Assembly: GCA_030220185.1 (NCBI GenBank)
Contig: JASPKZ010007297.1
Span: 1,582,001 to 1,646,000 of the forward strand
DNA length: 64,000 bases
DNA from: Diploptera punctata
Lineage: Eukaryota > Arthropoda > Insecta > Blattodea > Blaberidae
Direction of reading: 5' to 3'
Position numbers and translations under genes: made by a program. The notes under the pieces were generated by a model. That model made no database searches. It was not told the DNA's origin and saw nothing but the letters and a program-made list of their open reading frames with translations. Shown here piece after piece: positions 10,075 through 20,193 of the stretch. Numbering within the stretch: position 1 is the first letter of the stretch; the number at the start of each line of letters is the position of its first letter.

Positions 10075-10975
10075 TTTTAAATTTTCATCTTCTTTCTCCA
10101 TTCTTCTCTATCTTCTCATTCCAATTCTTTCAGTCCTAGATCCCTCATATCTCTTCTTACATCATCTATCCATTTAAATCTGGTTCATCTCTCTTTCCTT
10201 TTTCAGGTGGAATCCTTTCCAAAGCTTGTCTGGGTAATGTTTTCTCTGGCATCCTACGTATATGACAATACCATTCTAGTTGTCTGTATCTCACAAAATC
10301 TAATATTAAATTTTGGACTTTCATTTGTTGTGCGATGATCGTATTTCTGATTTTTTTTTCCAATTTAGAATGTCTAGTTGAGCGTATGTAAGAATCCAAT
10401 TCTGTAGACATAAGCTTTAAACTCAAATTTTTATTCAGATGCCAAGTTTCTGTACCGAATGTTAGCGTGCTTCGAATTATGGATTTATAAATTTCTAATT
10501 TGGTATTTATTCTTATGTTCTTATTCCACAAAACTCCGTTTAACAATGTTATTACCGATCTGCCTTTTTGAATTCTATATTTTATGTAATTGGGGCACGC
10601 CGTAGCGTAGTGGTTAAGGCACTGAGCTACAAGCCGGAGGGTCGAGGGTTCAAGTCCCGTTGGGGTCAGGATTTTTAAACTGACCCAAACACTCTGGCGG
10701 CACTATGGCCCTGGGATCGACTCAGCCTCTAACGGAAATGAGTACCAGACGCTTGTTCTGGGGGTAAAGACGGCCGTCACGCAGGGCTGACAACCCGGCT
10801 GACATAAAGTGCCGATTGTCTAGAAAAAGTGGGAGCCTTAACCTCGTACTACCCCAAGGGCCTCCGGGCCTGTTGTGGGATCACTTTACTTTTACTTTAT
10901 ATTTTATGTAATTTTCTTGGGGACATTTTGAGTTAATTTTGATCCCCAGGTAATTACATTCTTCACATGAATTGA
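10075..10975 (-). pseudogene. LINE C-terminal remnant split by SINE-E
   Basis: Open on the minus strand at 10166-10546: LWNKNIRINTKLEIYKSIIR, STLTFGTETWHLN, then RYRQLEWYCHIRRMPEKTLP and PPEKGKRDEPDLNG. This is the same post-RT layout as the other LINEs, with 'H..RMPE'. The remaining upstream part continues at 10914-10975 beyond the SINE. It lacks the RT core. Confidence 0.7.
10592..10897 (+). repeat. SINE-E full-length copy with 16 bp TSD
   Basis: tRNA-like head 'ggggcacgccgtagcgtagt' with B-box-like gggttcaagtccc. The body has 'gcggcactatggccctggga' and 'gaaatgagtaccagacgctt', and the tail ends 'gggcctgttgtgggatcact' plus a T-rich stretch. An exact 16 bp duplication, tatattttatgtaatt, lies at 10576-10591 and 10898-10913. 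This is the clearest retroposition footprint in the window. Confidence 0.93.
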
Positions 10976-10982
10976 TACATCC

Positions 10983-10983
<1 letters not shown>

Positions 10984-11046
<63 letters not shown>

Positions 11047-11057
11047 GATGACGGATG

Positions 11058-11097
<40 letters not shown>
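10984..11097. repeat. (ATT)n then (AAT)n inverted microsatellites
   Basis: About 20 ATT units (10984-11045) are followed after 'gatgacggatg' by about 13 AAT units. The two arrays are complementary and can fold on each other. Confidence 0.92.
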
Positions 11098-11098
<1 letters not shown>

Positions 11099-11431
11099 TG
11101 TTTTATTATTGTCCATCATCTATGAGCTATTATTATGATGGACTTGACATATGTAAACTAAATATTTTAATTGAAGGTTGAAACTATTTCCTCACTAATA
11201 CGTAATAAATAAATAAACACATAAATATATGAAGCTATATTATATTTTATTACATAATTTATAGCATTATTATTAAAATGGTACTGCACGCACAATTAAA
11301 TTTATACCGGTAGCTAAATAGTGTTACAGAGGCAGGAATATTATTTGAGATAGTGTAAAGTGATCGTAGATTATGTGGCAGGAATTAAATAGTATAGGAT
11401 GTATTTTGCGAAAATACAAATGAATAAAAAA

Positions 11432-11512
11432 AAATTGTCGGAGGATTTGAACCCTGTCTTTCACATACATTCCATCTTGTTGTAAGTAGTTTAACCATCT
11501 ACGCTTTTCGAA
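11432..11512 (-). repeat. Solitary tRNA-like module (minus)
   Basis: The complement carries 'gcgtagatggttaaactac' (A-box-like), gggttcaaatcc (B-box-like) and a T-run about eight bases later. It is a partner in inverted orientation to the module at 9838. The acceptor stem does not pair. Confidence 0.5.
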
Positions 11513-11812
11513 CGTCTGATACTAGTTGCTGTGTTTACTTTTACACTATGAACGAGAGTTGAACTTTATCCAAAATGTCGCAATTTGAGTAATATTGCAT
11601 TTGTCCAACACTCTTAAATATCTAGAAACATGTCTCCTTCACTGTTCTTTAACTATTTAAGACCATTAAAACCAAATACAGCGTATTTAAAACATTTAAC
11701 AGTGTGTTACCTCCTGAACCTCAGCTATGGCTTTTCGAGTATGCGCAGTGGGCCATAACAAGAACTGCTTTTTGAAGCAGCTCATTCTTTTTTGTCGCTA
11801 AGTGTACATAGA

Positions 11813-12085
11813 AACAAAGAAAAATAATGATATATAATGAACTAATTTTTTGGTTGCACAATATTTAAAACAAACAAATGAAAATATTTGTTAATTTTCA
11901 TATTATTTTCATAAAATAAATAGAATTATCAATCGTTAAAAGAATGCTATCAGTGAGGTGTATAAGTTACTTTGTTATTAGATAATTCTTCAGTCTGTTT
12001 TTGAACAATGTTATAGTTTGACAGTCTCCAACATAGGGCGGAAGGGAATTCCATGTTCTGGCAAGTGAAACTGTAAAATATAGAG
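11813..12085 (-). mobile_element. LINE-F 3' region (right half of a split copy)
   Basis: Complement matches 35.39-35.52 kb: 'ggaattcccttccgccctat', 'gagactgtcaaactataaca' and 'tatacacctcactgatag'. Together with 9395-9681 it makes one LINE-F copy interrupted by the 2.1 kb insertion. Confidence 0.7.
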
Positions 12086-12336
12086 ACTAATAGGCCTACA
12101 TAGTGTGATATAAAGGACAATAATAATAATCATTGCCATTTTGCATTGAGAAAGAATTGTACTTAAGTACATGCGACATTTCAGTGTGTTTGAAGGTTAG
12201 ATTCTGTTATAGGTGAAACTAATTACATAAATTATTTATTCAAAACTAATTAACGAATCAATGAATTGCACATAAAAGGACACTTTTACCGACAAGAATT
12301 GCTTCATAAGAGCAATGCTATTTTCTAGACGTAAAA

Positions 12337-12618
12337 AAGTAAAGTGATCCCACAACAGACCCGGAGGCCCTTGGGGTAGTGGGAGGTTAAGGCTCCCACT
12401 TTTTCTAGACAATCGGCACTTTGTCAGCCGGGTTGTCAGCGCTGCGTGACGGCCGCCTTTACCCCCCAGAACAAGCTGGTACTCATTTCCGTTAGAGGCT
12501 GAGTCAACCCCAGGGCCATAGTGCCGCCAGAGGGTTTGGGTCAGTTTAAAAATCCTGACCCCAACGGGCCCTCCGGCTTGTAGTTCAGTGCCTTAACCAC
12601 TACGCTACGGCGTGCCCC
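12337..12618 (-). repeat. SINE-E copy with 16 bp near-exact TSD
   Basis: Complement of the 10.6 kb unit: tail 'agtaaagtgatcccacaaca' on the left, head 'cactacgctacggcgtgcc' on the right. Flanking repeats ttttctagacgtaaaa (12321-12336) and ttttctaaacgtgaaa (12619-12634) match at 14 of 16 positions. The B-box stretch is shortened here. Confidence 0.88.
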
Positions 12619-12639
12619 TTTTCTAAACGTGAAAACCCT

Positions 12640-13045
12640 TATTTGTGCCTCATTCAGAAGATTAGCAAACCACCTGTCAGTCGCTGACATCTGTAGGGAA
12701 ATAAGCGCAAATAATTTAGCTTCTGTTATCAAATTTTGTTAAGTAACTCACGAAACTTCTAGTCCCAAGGGTCGCGGGTTCAAATCCGGCCACGGTCAAT
12801 GGATTTTTTAGGATGGAAAAATCCTCCGGGAGAGAATTTAAGCCGTGGATCCCGAGTCTGAAGATTTTCAGGTTTGTACAAGAAGCTTAAGCCTGAATAA
12901 AGAGGCCACCCTAGTAATAACTTAATTGCTTCCTAGATGTCTCATTAGGGCATGTTGACAGCATAACATTCAAGACATATGTAGGGAAATAAGCGTAACT
13001 AGATTAACTTGGTCTAGTAACTGAAGATTTTCGGGCTCATAAAAC
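12640..13045 (+). repeat. SINE-F, best copy, with tail duplication
   Basis: A tRNA-like segment with B-box gggttcaaatccggcc at about 12777 is followed by 'ggatggaaaaatcctccggg', 'ccgagtctgaagattttcag', 'cctagatgtctcattaggg' and the tail 'gtagggaaataagcgtaact'. The tail sequence occurs both before (12683-12715) and after (12985-13020) the head, so this is probably two overlapping copies. Confidence 0.6.
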
Positions 13046-13072
13046 AACCTTATGCCTGAATATTTTTTTTAC

Positions 13073-13450
13073 AAATGTCCCAGGCTGTCTTTCGACATTC
13101 TTGGTGTTCTCTCCTGGCATAGCGTACTTGTAACCCACTTCTGAGGTTTGGGCGCCTGGAAGGCGGGGTTACGTTGCCCCGATGATATGACGGGTGATGA
13201 TGATGATAGTGATGCGCCAGGAGAGTCCCTAATCCTAAGCTTAATCTAAGATGAATATGAATGATGATGTTCGCGATGGCCATATGATTTCGGAGACCGT
13301 TTGGGCCTTAAAGTTTTCCTGACATTTGTCTTACAGGTGAGGAAAAACCCCGATAAAAACCTCACCCAGAAAAACTGTCCCGACCGGGGATCGAACCCGG
13401 GTCCGCTGCGTGACAAGGCAGCTCGCTACCTCGATACCACAGCGGTGGAC
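13073..13450 (-). repeat. SINE-B copy
   Basis: Tail 'ggctgtctttcgacattctt', 'ggtttgggcgcctggaaggc', 'aagcttaatctaagatgaat', then the SINE-A-type body and a tRNA-like head with B-box gggttcgatccccgg. It ends 'ccacagcggtggac' at 13450. It is well preserved. Confidence 0.88.
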
Positions 13451-13860
13451 GAATAAAAATGTTTCTGAGCTAAATTTAATCGACCTTCATCTATCCAAGT
13501 ATTACCTTGGTTACCTAGTACAAATGGAGCCGTTCTAATATCCGGCGTGGCCACACCTATCCGATTTTTGGCGGGACGTGGTTTACAAAAAAGCGGCGTT
13601 GTCAAGTCAGTACGGTGTTGTGTGATAGATGAATCAATTGGAGTAATTTTACAGTGTGGTGATATCTATGAATTTAAGTGTCATAATGCTGCGGAGGATT
13701 CGGAAGACTATCAATTCACAAACCAGAGAAACAATTCTTAACATTAGAGATTATTTCGAAGAAAAGCGTGAGAACCTGGTAGTAGGCCTAGTACAAGGGT
13801 AGACTTGTAACATTCTGTGTGTGTCTATTGTCCCGTAACCTTGACCACAACCACTGTAAT
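13451..13860. other. Unassigned stretch with a small open frame
   Basis: 13547-13741 (+) is open for 64 codons (starts MATPIRFLAGRGLQ). It shows no domain, no signal peptide and no family that I recognise. It could be chance or an exon fragment. A piece of SINE-F-like 'taccttggttacctag' lies at 13502. Confidence 0.3.
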
Positions 13861-14040
13861 GCTATGGTTTATCTACGACGCAAAGCGCCAGCGCAAAAAT
13901 TGCTCCCCATGTATTTAAATGGATGTGGTTTATCTACAACGCAAATTGCTGGCGCGAAAAATTTAGCGCTGACATGTCACGTCGTGTATTTGAATCTCTT
14001 GAATCCGGGACGCAATTTGCCAGCGCAAACAAAGAATATA
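13861..14040. repeat. CpG-containing ~60 bp degenerate tandem repeat
   Basis: 'tggtttatctac(g/a)acgcaa' occurs at 13865 and again at 13925, 60 bp apart. 'gcgccagcgcaaaa', 'gctggcgcgaaaa' and 'gccagcgcaaac' recur in step. It contrasts with the AT-rich surroundings. Confidence 0.6.
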
Positions 14041-15192
14041 GAAGATATTACCCGTACTCATTGGTGTAATTGCTAAAAACAAACTAAGATTGTTTTATAA
14101 CTTTCCAATTTTAACGACGAAAGTTAGATAGTTTTGTTGCAAATCATCGAGTTCTATATATGTTCTATACAATATAAGCATGAAGGAGTACAGAGATGTA
14201 CAGAAAAAAGAGTTATTGTGGCTTGAACTTAACCAAGAGATAAATAAAAGCTGTAAATATTGTATCTTGGGGATATTATGGATGTACATAAATTTCGTAT
14301 TCTATTAAATTCAAAACCTGATAAAACTGCTCAGGCGAAAATCTGAAGTATTCTAAAATTTGGTATTTTCATCAAGCATTTAAGAACTAAAGAATAATGT
14401 ATTCTATAATTTTCCATACAACATTCATATGATGCTGTTGCTCTAGGTACTTTTTCTGTCTTTACTAATATTTCGTACTATTTTAAACGTTTTGCAACGA
14501 TACTTAAAACTTTTTTATAAAAAAAATTAATATGTTTATCTATGTACACAAATTATGACTTTTCCTCTCAATTTATTTTCAAAGTTCTTTATTAGAATTG
14601 AAGTTGGCATTCGTGAACGCTTATAAAATTAAATCCACCAGATGGCAGGACATATGTGTGAATGACGAACGTTTGCACTTAATTCCAAACCATATTTTAA
14701 GAAATAAATGTTCAATCACTTCATTTTGTTAGGTTCCGATGATCCAGTTAGGTGTACATCAGATTGGTTTATAGTTTACTAAATAGTATGTATGTAATTT
14801 ATTTCATTAGGCTATGCAGGGACAGGTTTGTATACATTAATTTTTGTAAACACATTTGGAAATTTATTATGACCGTTGGTCATTTTGATTTCCATATATG
14901 TGGTGCCATCTGGCGACAATTCCATAAACATAAGCGCTGTACGGTATGGGCTCCATGCGAAACCAGTATCACGCCGAGCGTAACGCGAGATTGCGTCACG
15001 TCGGGCGCGACATGCTGTATAATAAACCGTAGCATTAGTGAAGCAACTAGTCAGCTGATCAAATGCCGTCGTGTGATTCGCTCCCGGTTTTTACACCGGC
15101 TATACTGTAGATGTCTTCCTCTGTAGGCGACTAACCATATGTCCCTCGCCGACATCTGTATGGGAAGTAAGCGTAAGTAAATTAGTCTGAAA
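14041..15192. other. Mostly unassigned; GC/CpG-rich patch at ~14920-15110
   Basis: AT-rich sequence, then about 190 bp rich in CG dinucleotides ('cgccgagcgtaacgcgag', 'cacgtcgggcgcgacatgc'). A 124-codon open frame (14752-15126) crosses it but looks compositional. A SINE-F tail trace (gacatctgtatgggaagtaa) lies at 15150-15185. It is a possible unmethylated or regulatory patch, with no direct evidence. Confidence 0.35.
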
Positions 15193-15404
15193 TGTTATAA
15201 ATAATAATATAGTAACTTTTATTCGATCCCTCTTCCTCAATTAGAATTCATTTCTAATAAAAAAACCTTGTTAAATTATTAGATGCTACCAATTAGCATG
15301 CCGAGGATGAAACATGTTACGTGATTAATAATTTAACAAGGTTTTTTGATTAGAAATCAATCCTAATTGAGGAAGACGGATAGAATAAACTATTCTATAT
15401 TATT
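15193..15404. mobile_element. Foldback MITE, ~80 bp arms
   Basis: The left arm 'ttataaataataatatag ... cctcaattagaattcatttc ... aaaccttgttaaattatta' is the complement of the right arm ending at 15404, with scattered mismatches. The loop is about 50 bp. It is a non-coding hairpin element directly abutting the L-family copy to its right. No clear target duplication is seen. Confidence 0.7.
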
Positions 15405-15945
15405 ATTTATAATAGTATATTACGATGCGAGGTTGGGTAGTGGTTTTTACAGAATCGAGGACAATCGGCGAGGTTTTTAATTATTTTTTGCGCGTTTTTT
15501 CAAAATAATAAATAATAGTAAAATAATATATTTGTTGGAAATATTTGCGTTCATTATAAACAATTGACTAACGTTAACAGTGTGGGCAATGTTTATTAGT
15601 TGCAACTACAGAGGGCCGTGAGACAAATTTAGTGATAAAATGGCGACAAGTATTTATTTATTGCTTTATATTGTTTCAAATAAAGTTCAGTTCATTTAAA
15701 ATGCAGTGATTTGTTTCGAATAATGTATATTAACACTAATACCTTTTGGATATTTTTAGTATATACATTGTATGTAGCAAACATAGAGGGCAGTGGTTTT
15801 TACTTCCCACACGCATTTGTAATATGTAATATTACAGTATAGTTACTTAGGTTGGCAACCCCGAAATGTAGGAAGTTGAACTTTCAATCCTGGTCGCCAT
15901 TGCTGTAAGTGCGACAAAAAGCACTATCGCGCAAAATGTTCTATT
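15404..15945 (+). mobile_element. L element copy 1 (non-autonomous)
   Basis: Begins 'atagtatattacgatgcgag', contains 'tttttacagaatcgagg', 'caattgactaacgttaacag', 'gataaaatggcgacaagta' and 'taatattacagtatagttac', and ends 'gcactatcgcgcaaaa'. Copies with the same order lie at 17.5 and 33.4 kb. No coding frame and no obvious terminal inverted repeat. Confidence 0.65.
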
Positions 15946-16010
15946 ACATAACCTCAATTATGATAACAATGAACATTAAGAATAATGATAATTTAGTCCG
16001 GTTATCTTTA

Positions 16011-16500
16011 AACTGAAAATATATAAAACTATTATTCTACTAGTTATATTATAAGGATGCAAAACATGGACTCTTACATTAAGGGAGGAAAGGAGATTAC
16101 GAGTATTTGAGAATAAAGTTCTTAGGAAAATTTTTGGACCAAAGAGAGACGAACAGACAGGTGAATGGAGAAGACTGCATAACAGTGAATTACATGGTCT
16201 TTATAGGAAGCCAGGTATAATGAGAACAGTTAAGTCTCGTAGACTGCGATGGGCAGGACATGTGGCACGAATGGGGACTGAAAGACGTGCATGGAGGATT
16301 CTTGTAGGAAAACCAGACGGAAAACGCCCAGTTGGTAGACCAAGGAAGAGGTGGGAGAATAACATTATCTATGATTTGAGGGAAGTGGATTATACAGGGG
16401 ATGATTGGAAAACATTGGCTCAGGATAGGAAATTTGGAGAGCTTATGTCCGTGCGGCCATGAACCTACGGGTTCGATAGTGCCAGTGAGTAAGTTAGTAA
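16011..16500 (+). mobile_element. LINE-A, 5'-truncated copy
   Basis: Plus strand from 'KIYKTIIL' through the C-terminus; open at 16220-16462 as RLRWAGHVARMGTERRAW, then LVGKPDGKRPVGRPRKRWEN and YDLREVDYTGDDWKTLAQD. It ends with 'gccagtgagtaagttagtaa', the short tetranucleotide tail. RT core missing. Confidence 0.85.
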
Positions 16501-16940
16501 GTTAAGAAATTCCCTGTAAGGAAGAACCCTTCTCCCACATCAGGACGAACGAGGATCAAACATTATCATCAACTCCAGCAAGGGAGCACCTACGTAGGGA
16601 TGTACGAGTATTCAAAAAAGACAAGCAATTTATACTTTAAACCTAGGCAATTGTATTGACTTGCAGGATGTGCGATAAAACAGTAGTTGGGTACAGTTTT
16701 GGTATTTTTTTTTCATTCATTGTGGCGAGCAATTTAAAAACTGACATGGATTAAGCTCTCCTGACTCGCAGAGCAGAATTCAATTTGAGATTACGCCTGT
16801 TGCCGGAAGAAATACAAGTAATCATTTTCACATCCGGTCCCTGTTTGTGGTGTTGTGATTACTTCTGTTTCATCCAAATCTATTTCCTGCTTTCATCAAA
16901 ACAGCATTTCAATATCTACAGCTCTGCAATCTATACTGTC
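16501..16940. other. No recognisable feature
   Basis: No coding frame other than the chance frame that enters the adjacent microsatellite, and no repeat family identified. Confidence 0.45.
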
Positions 16941-16943
16941 TCA

Positions 16944-16944
<1 letters not shown>

Positions 16945-17018
<74 letters not shown>

Positions 17019-17027
17019 GGCTATTAC

Positions 17028-17109
<82 letters not shown>

Positions 17110-17110
17110 A
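16945..17110. repeat. (AAT)n(ATT)n head-to-head microsatellites
   Basis: About 24 AAT units (to 17018), a short spacer, then about 27 ATT units. It is a near-perfect inverted repeat. Polyasparagine/polyisoleucine frames here are artefacts. Confidence 0.95.
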
Positions 17111-17126
17111 CAATATTATTGGAGTA

Positions 17127-17460
17127 TTACTGGAAAATTAAACATAGGCTCAATTCTGGAAACGCATGCTATTATGCATATAGGGACTGTTGTCATAGCA
17201 GATGTAATAAGAGCATTTAAGTCCTATAGATAGCGATGAGGAGATATGGCACCCAATAGGTAATGACAGAGGAGCATGGAAACATGTTTGAAAAAAAAGT
17301 AAGTACGCCAAGAATTATATTAACCATAAGAACACTAACCATAATTTGAGGGAGAGATACTGTACAGGGGTTAATTGGAAAATATTATCTCAGGATTGGG
17401 ATGTACAGAAAACGTATGCCTGCTCGGCCATGAACGTTCACGTTTAATACTGGAAGTGAT
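17127..17460 (+). mobile_element. LINE-A, internally deleted copy
   Basis: Starts 'aaacataggctcaattctgg' (HRLNSGNACYYA) and jumps to the C-terminal 'ggatgtacagaaaacgtatg' and 'ggccatgaacgttcacg'. The middle (LRWAGH region) is mostly deleted or scrambled. Confidence 0.7.
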
Positions 17461-17471
17461 TGATTATAAAA

Positions 17472-18085
17472 CTAATAGCACAATAGTATATTACAATGTG
17501 AGGTTGGGGAGTGGTTTTTACAGAACCGAGGAAAATATTTAAAAACTGAGCGACCGCGAGGTTTTTAATTTCCGAGATTCTGTAAAACCACAAACGTGCG
17601 TTGTACATTATTTTTTGCGCGATGATGTTTTCAAAGTAATAAATAATAGTAAGATAATAACATATTTGTTGGAAATATTTGCGTTCGTTACAAATGATTG
17701 ACTAACGTAAACAGTTTGGACAGTGTTTATTAGTTGAAACAACAGGAGGGCGTGAGACCAATATAGTGATAAAATGGCGGCAAGTACGTATTTATTGTTT
17801 TATATCGTTTCAAATAAAGTTCAATTAATTTAATATGCAGTGATTTGTTTCGTATAATGTATATTAACACTACCTTTTTGGATATTTTTTGTATGTACAT
17901 TGTATGTATTATATATGGGAGGGCAGTGGTTTTACTTCCACACGCGTGTTTGTAATATGTAATATTACAGTATAGTTATTTAGGTTGGCAACCCCGAAAT
18001 GTAGGAAGTTGAACTTTCAATCATGGTCGCCATTGCTGTAAGTACGACAAAACGAACTATCGCCAAAAAATAATATTGTAGATAT
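17472..18085 (+). mobile_element. L element copy 2
   Basis: Same order as at 15.4 kb: 'atagtatattacaatgtgag', 'gtttttaatttccgagattc', 'ttgactaacgtaaacag', 'gataaaatggcggcaagtac', 'taatattacagtatagttat', ending 'gaactatcgccaaaaa'. It contains an internal inverted pair around the 'ttacaga..cgagg' block. Confidence 0.65.
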
Positions 18086-18137
18086 ATATGAAAAAAGTGT
18101 AAGTAAAATAATACATTTTTTTACGAAATTACCACTG

Positions 18138-18179
<42 letters not shown>

Positions 18180-18202
18180 TAATTAATTAATTAATTAAGT
18201 GA
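18138..18202. repeat. (ATT)n then (AATT)n microsatellite
   Basis: About 13 ATT units run into five 'aatt' units. Confidence 0.9.
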
Positions 18203-18234
18203 AAAAGGAATTCCACTACACTTGATAGCAGTAA

Positions 18235-19485
18235 TTAAGAAAATGTAAAAAAAAAACATAAAAATAAATCAAAGGGAACCAATCCATATAACAGGAGGAG
18301 TTAGACAAGGTTGTCCACTATCAACCACTCTCTTTAACATTTATTTTGGCGACATGATGAGATCATGGAAGCAAATGACGACTGGGGGAATTAACTTAGG
18401 CAATATAGTAATAAAAACAGTAGCCTTTGCAGATGACCAGATTTTAATAGCAAAAATAGAGGACGAACTACAAAGAATGCTATTTAAACTAAATGAAATA
18501 TCAAGAAAAAATACAACATGGAAATATCATCAGAAAAATAAAAAAAACAATGGCTTTCAAGGGCGCTCATCCAGTTCGGACAAAGATAATATTAGAAAAG
18601 AAACCAATAGAACAAGTGGTAAGATATTACTTCCTAGATTGCGAAATATCATACACAGCGGAAACAGATATAAATCCATCCATAGTAATTCTGCCCGAAG
18701 GCAGGTCCTTCACTGCAATCATAGCATTTTCATGCTATGCTTGCAGCTTTACTAGGGAATTGTGTAGGTGTGGTAGCTTCCCGTTGCTTTCCACACCGGT
18801 GAAGGATGATGATGATGATAATGATAATGGTAAGGATGATGGCCATATGATTTCGGGGACCGTTTGGGCCTTAAAGTTTTCCTGACATTTGTCTTACAGG
18901 TGAGGAAAAACCCCGATAAAAACCTCACCCAGAAAAACTGCCCCGACCGGGAATCGAACCCGGGCCCGCTGCGTGACAAGGCAGCACGCTACCTCGAGAC
19001 CACAGCGGTGGACAGATATAAATAACAAACTAAATAAGTTTAATTATATAACAGGAACACTAAAAAGAACTTTGGAAAATAAAGCTAGAAAAGACTATAA
19101 TGAAATTATACAAGACAATGGCAGTGCCTGTTATTACTTATGCATCCGAAACAAGGACAGTGAGAACCCAGCAATCTGCCAGAATACAAGCTGCTGAAAT
19201 GAGATTCCTCAGACCAATAGCAGGATATCAAAGAACAGACAAAAACATAACACAGAAATAAGACAGCAACTAAAAGTAGAGAAATTAAACACAACAATAG
19301 AGAAATACAGAACAAACTGGAAAGAACACTTGGCAAGGATGACTGAGAATAGAATGCCAAAAGCAGCATACAGCTATTCACCATGAGGAAGAAGAAGTTT
19401 GGGAAGACCAAAGAAAAGATGGAAACAGCAGCAATTTGGAGCCGGAACAGGCTAGTAAATAAGCCTAAACCGTGAAGAAGAAGAT
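18235..19485 (+). pseudogene. LINE-B reverse-transcriptase remnant split by SINE-A
   Basis: Plus strand has RT motif B (GGVRQGCPLSTTLFNIY) and motif C (VAFADDQILIA, the FADD active-site box), then a frameshifted NGFQGRSS/'MAFKGAHPVR' stretch. After the SINE it resumes with GTLKRTLENKARKD and 'MRFLRPIAGYQRT', then WKEHLARMTENRMPKAAYSY, and ends in a GAAGAAGAAG tail. Upstream fingers and endonuclease are missing, and stops and frameshifts break it. It reverse-transcribed its own RNA when alive. Most like the 40.3 kb copy. Confidence 0.8.
18676..19013 (-). repeat. SINE-A copy with 10 bp exact TSD in LINE-B
   Basis: Full SINE-A, tail first on plus ('ccatccatagtaattctgcc'), head last ('ccacagcggtggac'). 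The duplication agatataaat at 18666-18675 and 19014-19023 is LINE-B sequence, so removing the SINE and one repeat restores the LINE order. The B-box-like region is gggttcgattcccgg. Confidence 0.93.
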
Positions 19486-19502
19486 TACTATTGATTTTAT
19501 TA

Positions 19503-19578
19503 TTACTGCTGTTAGTATTATTATTATTATTATTATATTATATTATATTATATTATATTATATTATATTATATTGTTA
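19503..19578. repeat. ATT and TATTA-rich microsatellite
   Basis: ATT units pass into 'tatta' units (seven or more). It lies beyond the LINE-B 3' tail. Confidence 0.9.
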
Positions 19579-19602
19579 TTATGATTACATTGCTATTGCT
19601 AT

Positions 19603-20085
19603 TTACTAAACTAACTCACTGTTACTATCGAACCAGATGGTTCATGGCCGGACATAAAGCTCTCCAATCATTGCTATCCTGAGCTAATGTTTTCCAATTG
19701 TTTGTATAATTCACCTCCCTCAAATCATTTCTTCCCCTCTCATTCTTGGATACCTACTGTGCGCTTTCCCTCTGTGTTTCCTATATGGAATTCAGGTGTC
19801 CCTCTTCCATTCCCCATTCGTGCCACATGCTCTGACTATAGCAGTATAAGACATAGTCTAAGAGACTTGACTGTACTTATTACAACTGGTTTGCCATAAA
19901 GATCATATAGTTCACTGTTATGTAGTATTCTCCATTCACCTGTCTGTTCATCTCTCTTCGGTCCAAAATTTTTGCTAATAACTTTATTCTCATATACTCG
20001 TAATTTGTTTCCTTCCTTAAAATAAGAGGTCATGTTTCGCACCTATATAATATAACAGGAAGAATAAAATAGTTGTACATATTTT
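19603..20085 (-). mobile_element. LINE-A, 5'-truncated copy
   Basis: The minus strand covers the C-terminal part from 'LKIYNYF' to the 3' end 'actaaactaactcactg' (complement of the tail). Blocks 'ttcatctctcttcggtccaa' and 'cattcgtgccacatgctctg' complement 'FGPKRDEQTGEW' and 'HVARMGN'. Several frameshifts. Confidence 0.75.
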
Positions 20086-20088
20086 CAC

Positions 20089-20104
20089 TGTATTATTATT
20101 ATTA

Positions 20105-20149
<45 letters not shown>

Positions 20150-20162
20150 GTATTATTATTAG

Positions 20163-20193
<31 letters not shown>
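20089..20193. repeat. (ATT)n microsatellite with AGT variants
   Basis: Over 30 units with regular 'att att agt' higher-order variation. It carries the SINE-A insertion at 20194. Confidence 0.92.

Larger units (their letters stand above)
9682..11812. mobile_element. Candidate TIR element (~2.1 kb) inserted in LINE-F
   Basis: The left end reads cacttagcgacaaaaagaat. The right end, complemented, reads cacttagcgacaaaaaagaa, so about 24 bp match with one extra A. Each end is bordered by TA (9680-9681 and 11813-11814), as expected for Tc1/mariner insertions. The outer flanks are the two halves of one LINE-F copy. No transposase is visible inside; the interior holds tRNA-like modules, a LINE scrap, SINE-E and ATT arrays. 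It could be one hollow element or the outer ends of a filled one. Confidence 0.5.

Noticed and set aside
10984..11097. Telomere-like or centromeric satellite
   Set aside because: Simple ATT/AAT repeats, not the insect TTAGG motif, and too short for satellite arrays.
14752..15126. 124-codon plus-strand frame
   Set aside because: No domain, Cys-rich by composition, and crosses an AT-rich to CpG-rich boundary. It looks like chance.
16855..17220. 121-codon frame with polyasparagine and polyisoleucine
   Set aside because: It is a translation of the AAT/ATT microsatellite. Similar frames at 20401-20658, 40173-40604, 42378-42626 and 19491-19682 have the same cause.
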